A stretch of DNA of 63,137 nucleotides from Cyclobacteriaceae bacterium (GTDB lineage Bacteria; Bacteroidota; Bacteroidia; Cytophagales; Cyclobacteriaceae): NCBI GenBank assembly GCA_016786495.1, contig JAEUUJ010000010.1, positions 1 through 63,137 on the forward strand. The letters are read 5' to 3'. A program made the position numbers and the translations under genes. Positions 62,099 to 63,137 of this stretch are shown here, piece after piece. Within the stretch, counting starts at the first letter, position 1, and every line of letters starts with the position of its first letter. The notes beneath the pieces are model-generated. The model ran no database searches, had not been told where the DNA came from, and saw only the letters and a list, made by a program, of their open reading frames with translations.

Positions 62099-62196
62099 AA
62101 TTTTTCCCGGATTCTGTCACAAACCAAAAACGGATTTGTCTTACAGTGTATCGGCCCATACTGGGTCGTGTAGACCTAAAACGTTTTTGAGTTAAA

Positions 62197-62973
62197 ATGG
62201 AAGTAATTCTGATCTTTTTTGCAGCACATTGGTATTTGTCGCTGTTCTTTCAAACCTTTTTTCTGCACCGTTACGCTTCACACAAGTCGTTTACGATGAG
62301 TACGCGCACGGAGAAAGTATTTTATGTATTAACCTGGATTTTTCAGGGCTCGAACTACCTGAGTCCATATGGATATGGCGTTATGCACCGGATGCATCAC
62401 GCTTTCGCGGATACTGAAAACGACCCGCATTCGCCAAAATATGATGAGACCATCTGGAATATGATGTGGAAAACGAAAACCATCTATTCCGATATCGCCA
62501 ACGGCCGCATGCTGGTGGACGAGCGTTTTACCGAAGGTGTTCCCAAATGGGAGGCGTTCGACAAATTTGCCCGGTCATGGCCGTCACGCATTTTCTGGGG
62601 CGGAATCTATGTAGCGATCTACGCGGTGTATGCTCCGGTTTGGTGGATGTGGCTGCTGTTGCCGCTGCATTTCCTGATGAGCCCGATACACGGGGCTATC
62701 ATCAACTGGTTTGCGCACAAGTACGGCTACCGTAATTTCAAGGTGGGCGATACGTCAACCAACTTTTTGCCAGTCGATTTCCTGATGATGGGCGAGAGCT
62801 ATCACAACAACCACCACAAATTTGGCAACCGGGCTAATTTTGGCGGTGTGCGGTGGCATGAGGTCGACCCGACCTACCAGGTTATCCGTCTGCTGGCCAA
62901 ACTTAAGGTAATCACGCTTACGGAACATGCGCAAATGCGCGTGCAGCGGGAACGCTTGAAGAAGGCTGCGTAA
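62197..62973 (+). CDS. Membrane acyl-CoA/fatty-acid desaturase
   Basis: A 258-residue integral membrane di-iron enzyme that puts a double bond into fatty acyl chains. The histidine boxes are HRYASH, HRMHHAFADTENDPHSP and HNNHHKFGNRANFGG. About four helices. It follows the ECF sigma gene by 98 bases on the same strand, which may link membrane fluidity to that sigma factor, but no direct evidence is seen. A cold-shock gene follows. Confidence 0.93.
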   Translation: MEVILIFFAAHWYLSLFFQTFFLHRYASHKSFTMSTRTEKVFYVLTWIFQGSNYLSPYGYGVMHRMHHAFADTENDPHSPKYDETIWNMMWKTKTIYSDIANGRMLVDERFTEGVPKWEAFDKFARSWPSRIFWGGIYVAIYAVYAPVWWMWLLLPLHFLMSPIHGAIINWFAHKYGYRNFKVGDTSTNFLPVDFLMMGESYHNNHHKFGNRANFGGVRWHEVDPTYQVIRLLAKLKVITLTEHAQMRVQRERLKKAA

Positions 62974-62992
62974 ACCTATGTAAATAAGGTAG

Positions 62993-63022
62993 TTGGATAA
63001 CTGATAATTCTGCGTATCTTTA
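62993..63022 (+). promoter_or_regulatory. Promoter of the cold-shock gene
   Basis: TTG at 62993-62995, 19 bases, TATCTTTA at 63015-63022. An AT-rich leader of about 30 bases follows before the ATG at 63057. Confidence 0.7.
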
Positions 63023-63056
63023 CCGAATTATTAATTCAATTATCACAATTATTACA

Positions 63057-63137
63057 ATGGAAGGAACAGTAAAATTCTTTAACGAAGCCAAAGGTTTCGG
63101 TTTCGTAAAGGAAGCAGGCACAGACAAGGAGTACTTT
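63057..63137 (+). CDS. Cold-shock domain protein, cut by window edge
   Basis: The first 27 residues (MEGTVKFFNEAKGFGFVKEA, then GTDKEYF) are the N-terminal half of a CspA-type OB-fold. The RNP1 motif (KGFGFV) is complete. Cold-shock proteins bind single-stranded nucleic acid and melt RNA structure. The rest lies beyond the window, so the length and any C-terminal extension are unknown. Confidence 0.93.
   Translation, partial: MEGTVKFFNEAKGFGFVKEAGTDKEYF

Overview
The window is chromosomal DNA from a member of the Bacteroidota, most likely a Cytophagales-type bacterium (inference from gene content only). Four things support this. There is a short primary sigma factor without region 1.1. Promoters of the TTG-N19-TAnnTTTG type stand in front of both tRNAs and the cold-shock gene. 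Shine-Dalgarno sequences are almost absent. The families are typical of the phylum: BshB1, DUF349, DUF2911, DUF3667, PD40-OmpA proteins, PorT-like barrels and a small MG2/plug protein. Coding density is high. I see no prophage, insertion sequence, CRISPR array or rRNA.

Layout. 1-6 kb: housekeeping genes rpoD, trxB, bshB1, pdxH, yqgE and a DUF349 protein, then tRNA-Thr. 6.1-12.4 kb: a minus-strand copper locus in the order copA ATPase, two-HMA chaperone, HMA-DUF3347 protein, and a multicopper oxidase fused to a CopB-like C-terminal domain. 12.6-14.4 kb: a translationally coupled lipid kinase and App1-type phosphatase. 14.6-20 kb: an exported unknown, a 39-residue membrane protein coupled to a sodium:solute symporter, and an M16 peptidase. 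20-26.6 kb: DUF2911, 3-methyladenine glycosylase, PD40-OmpA, gamma-glutamyltransferase divergent from a TetR regulator, a short lipoprotein, and dps with a coupled small gene. 26.6-31.4 kb: tRNA-Asp, accA, then an MBL hydrolase-patatin-hutU operon. 31.5-34 kb: four successive small outer-membrane barrels separated by hairpins. 34-38 kb: tyrS, a SulP transporter and beta-carbonic anhydrase. 38-48.7 kb: a MazG-like pyrophosphohydrolase, small unknowns, a tail-specific protease, a TerB-like/ABCG fusion, a lipoprotein, DUF4184 and DUF3667. 48.5-63.1 kb: ABC-F ATPase, M61-like peptidase, an envelope run (PD40-OmpA, CDP-alcohol transferase, MG2/plug protein, PBP1A, RDD), thioesterase, ECF sigma factor, desaturase, and the start of a cold-shock gene cut by the window edge.

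Functional themes are copper detoxification across all envelope layers, envelope biogenesis, and redox and housekeeping functions. The least explained items are the envelope run at 52.2-57.3 kb, the three HMA domains in the copper locus that have lost the first cysteine, the small membrane ORF coupled to the symporter, the TerB-ABC fusion, and several very short genes (36-56 residues) that ordinary gene calling could miss.
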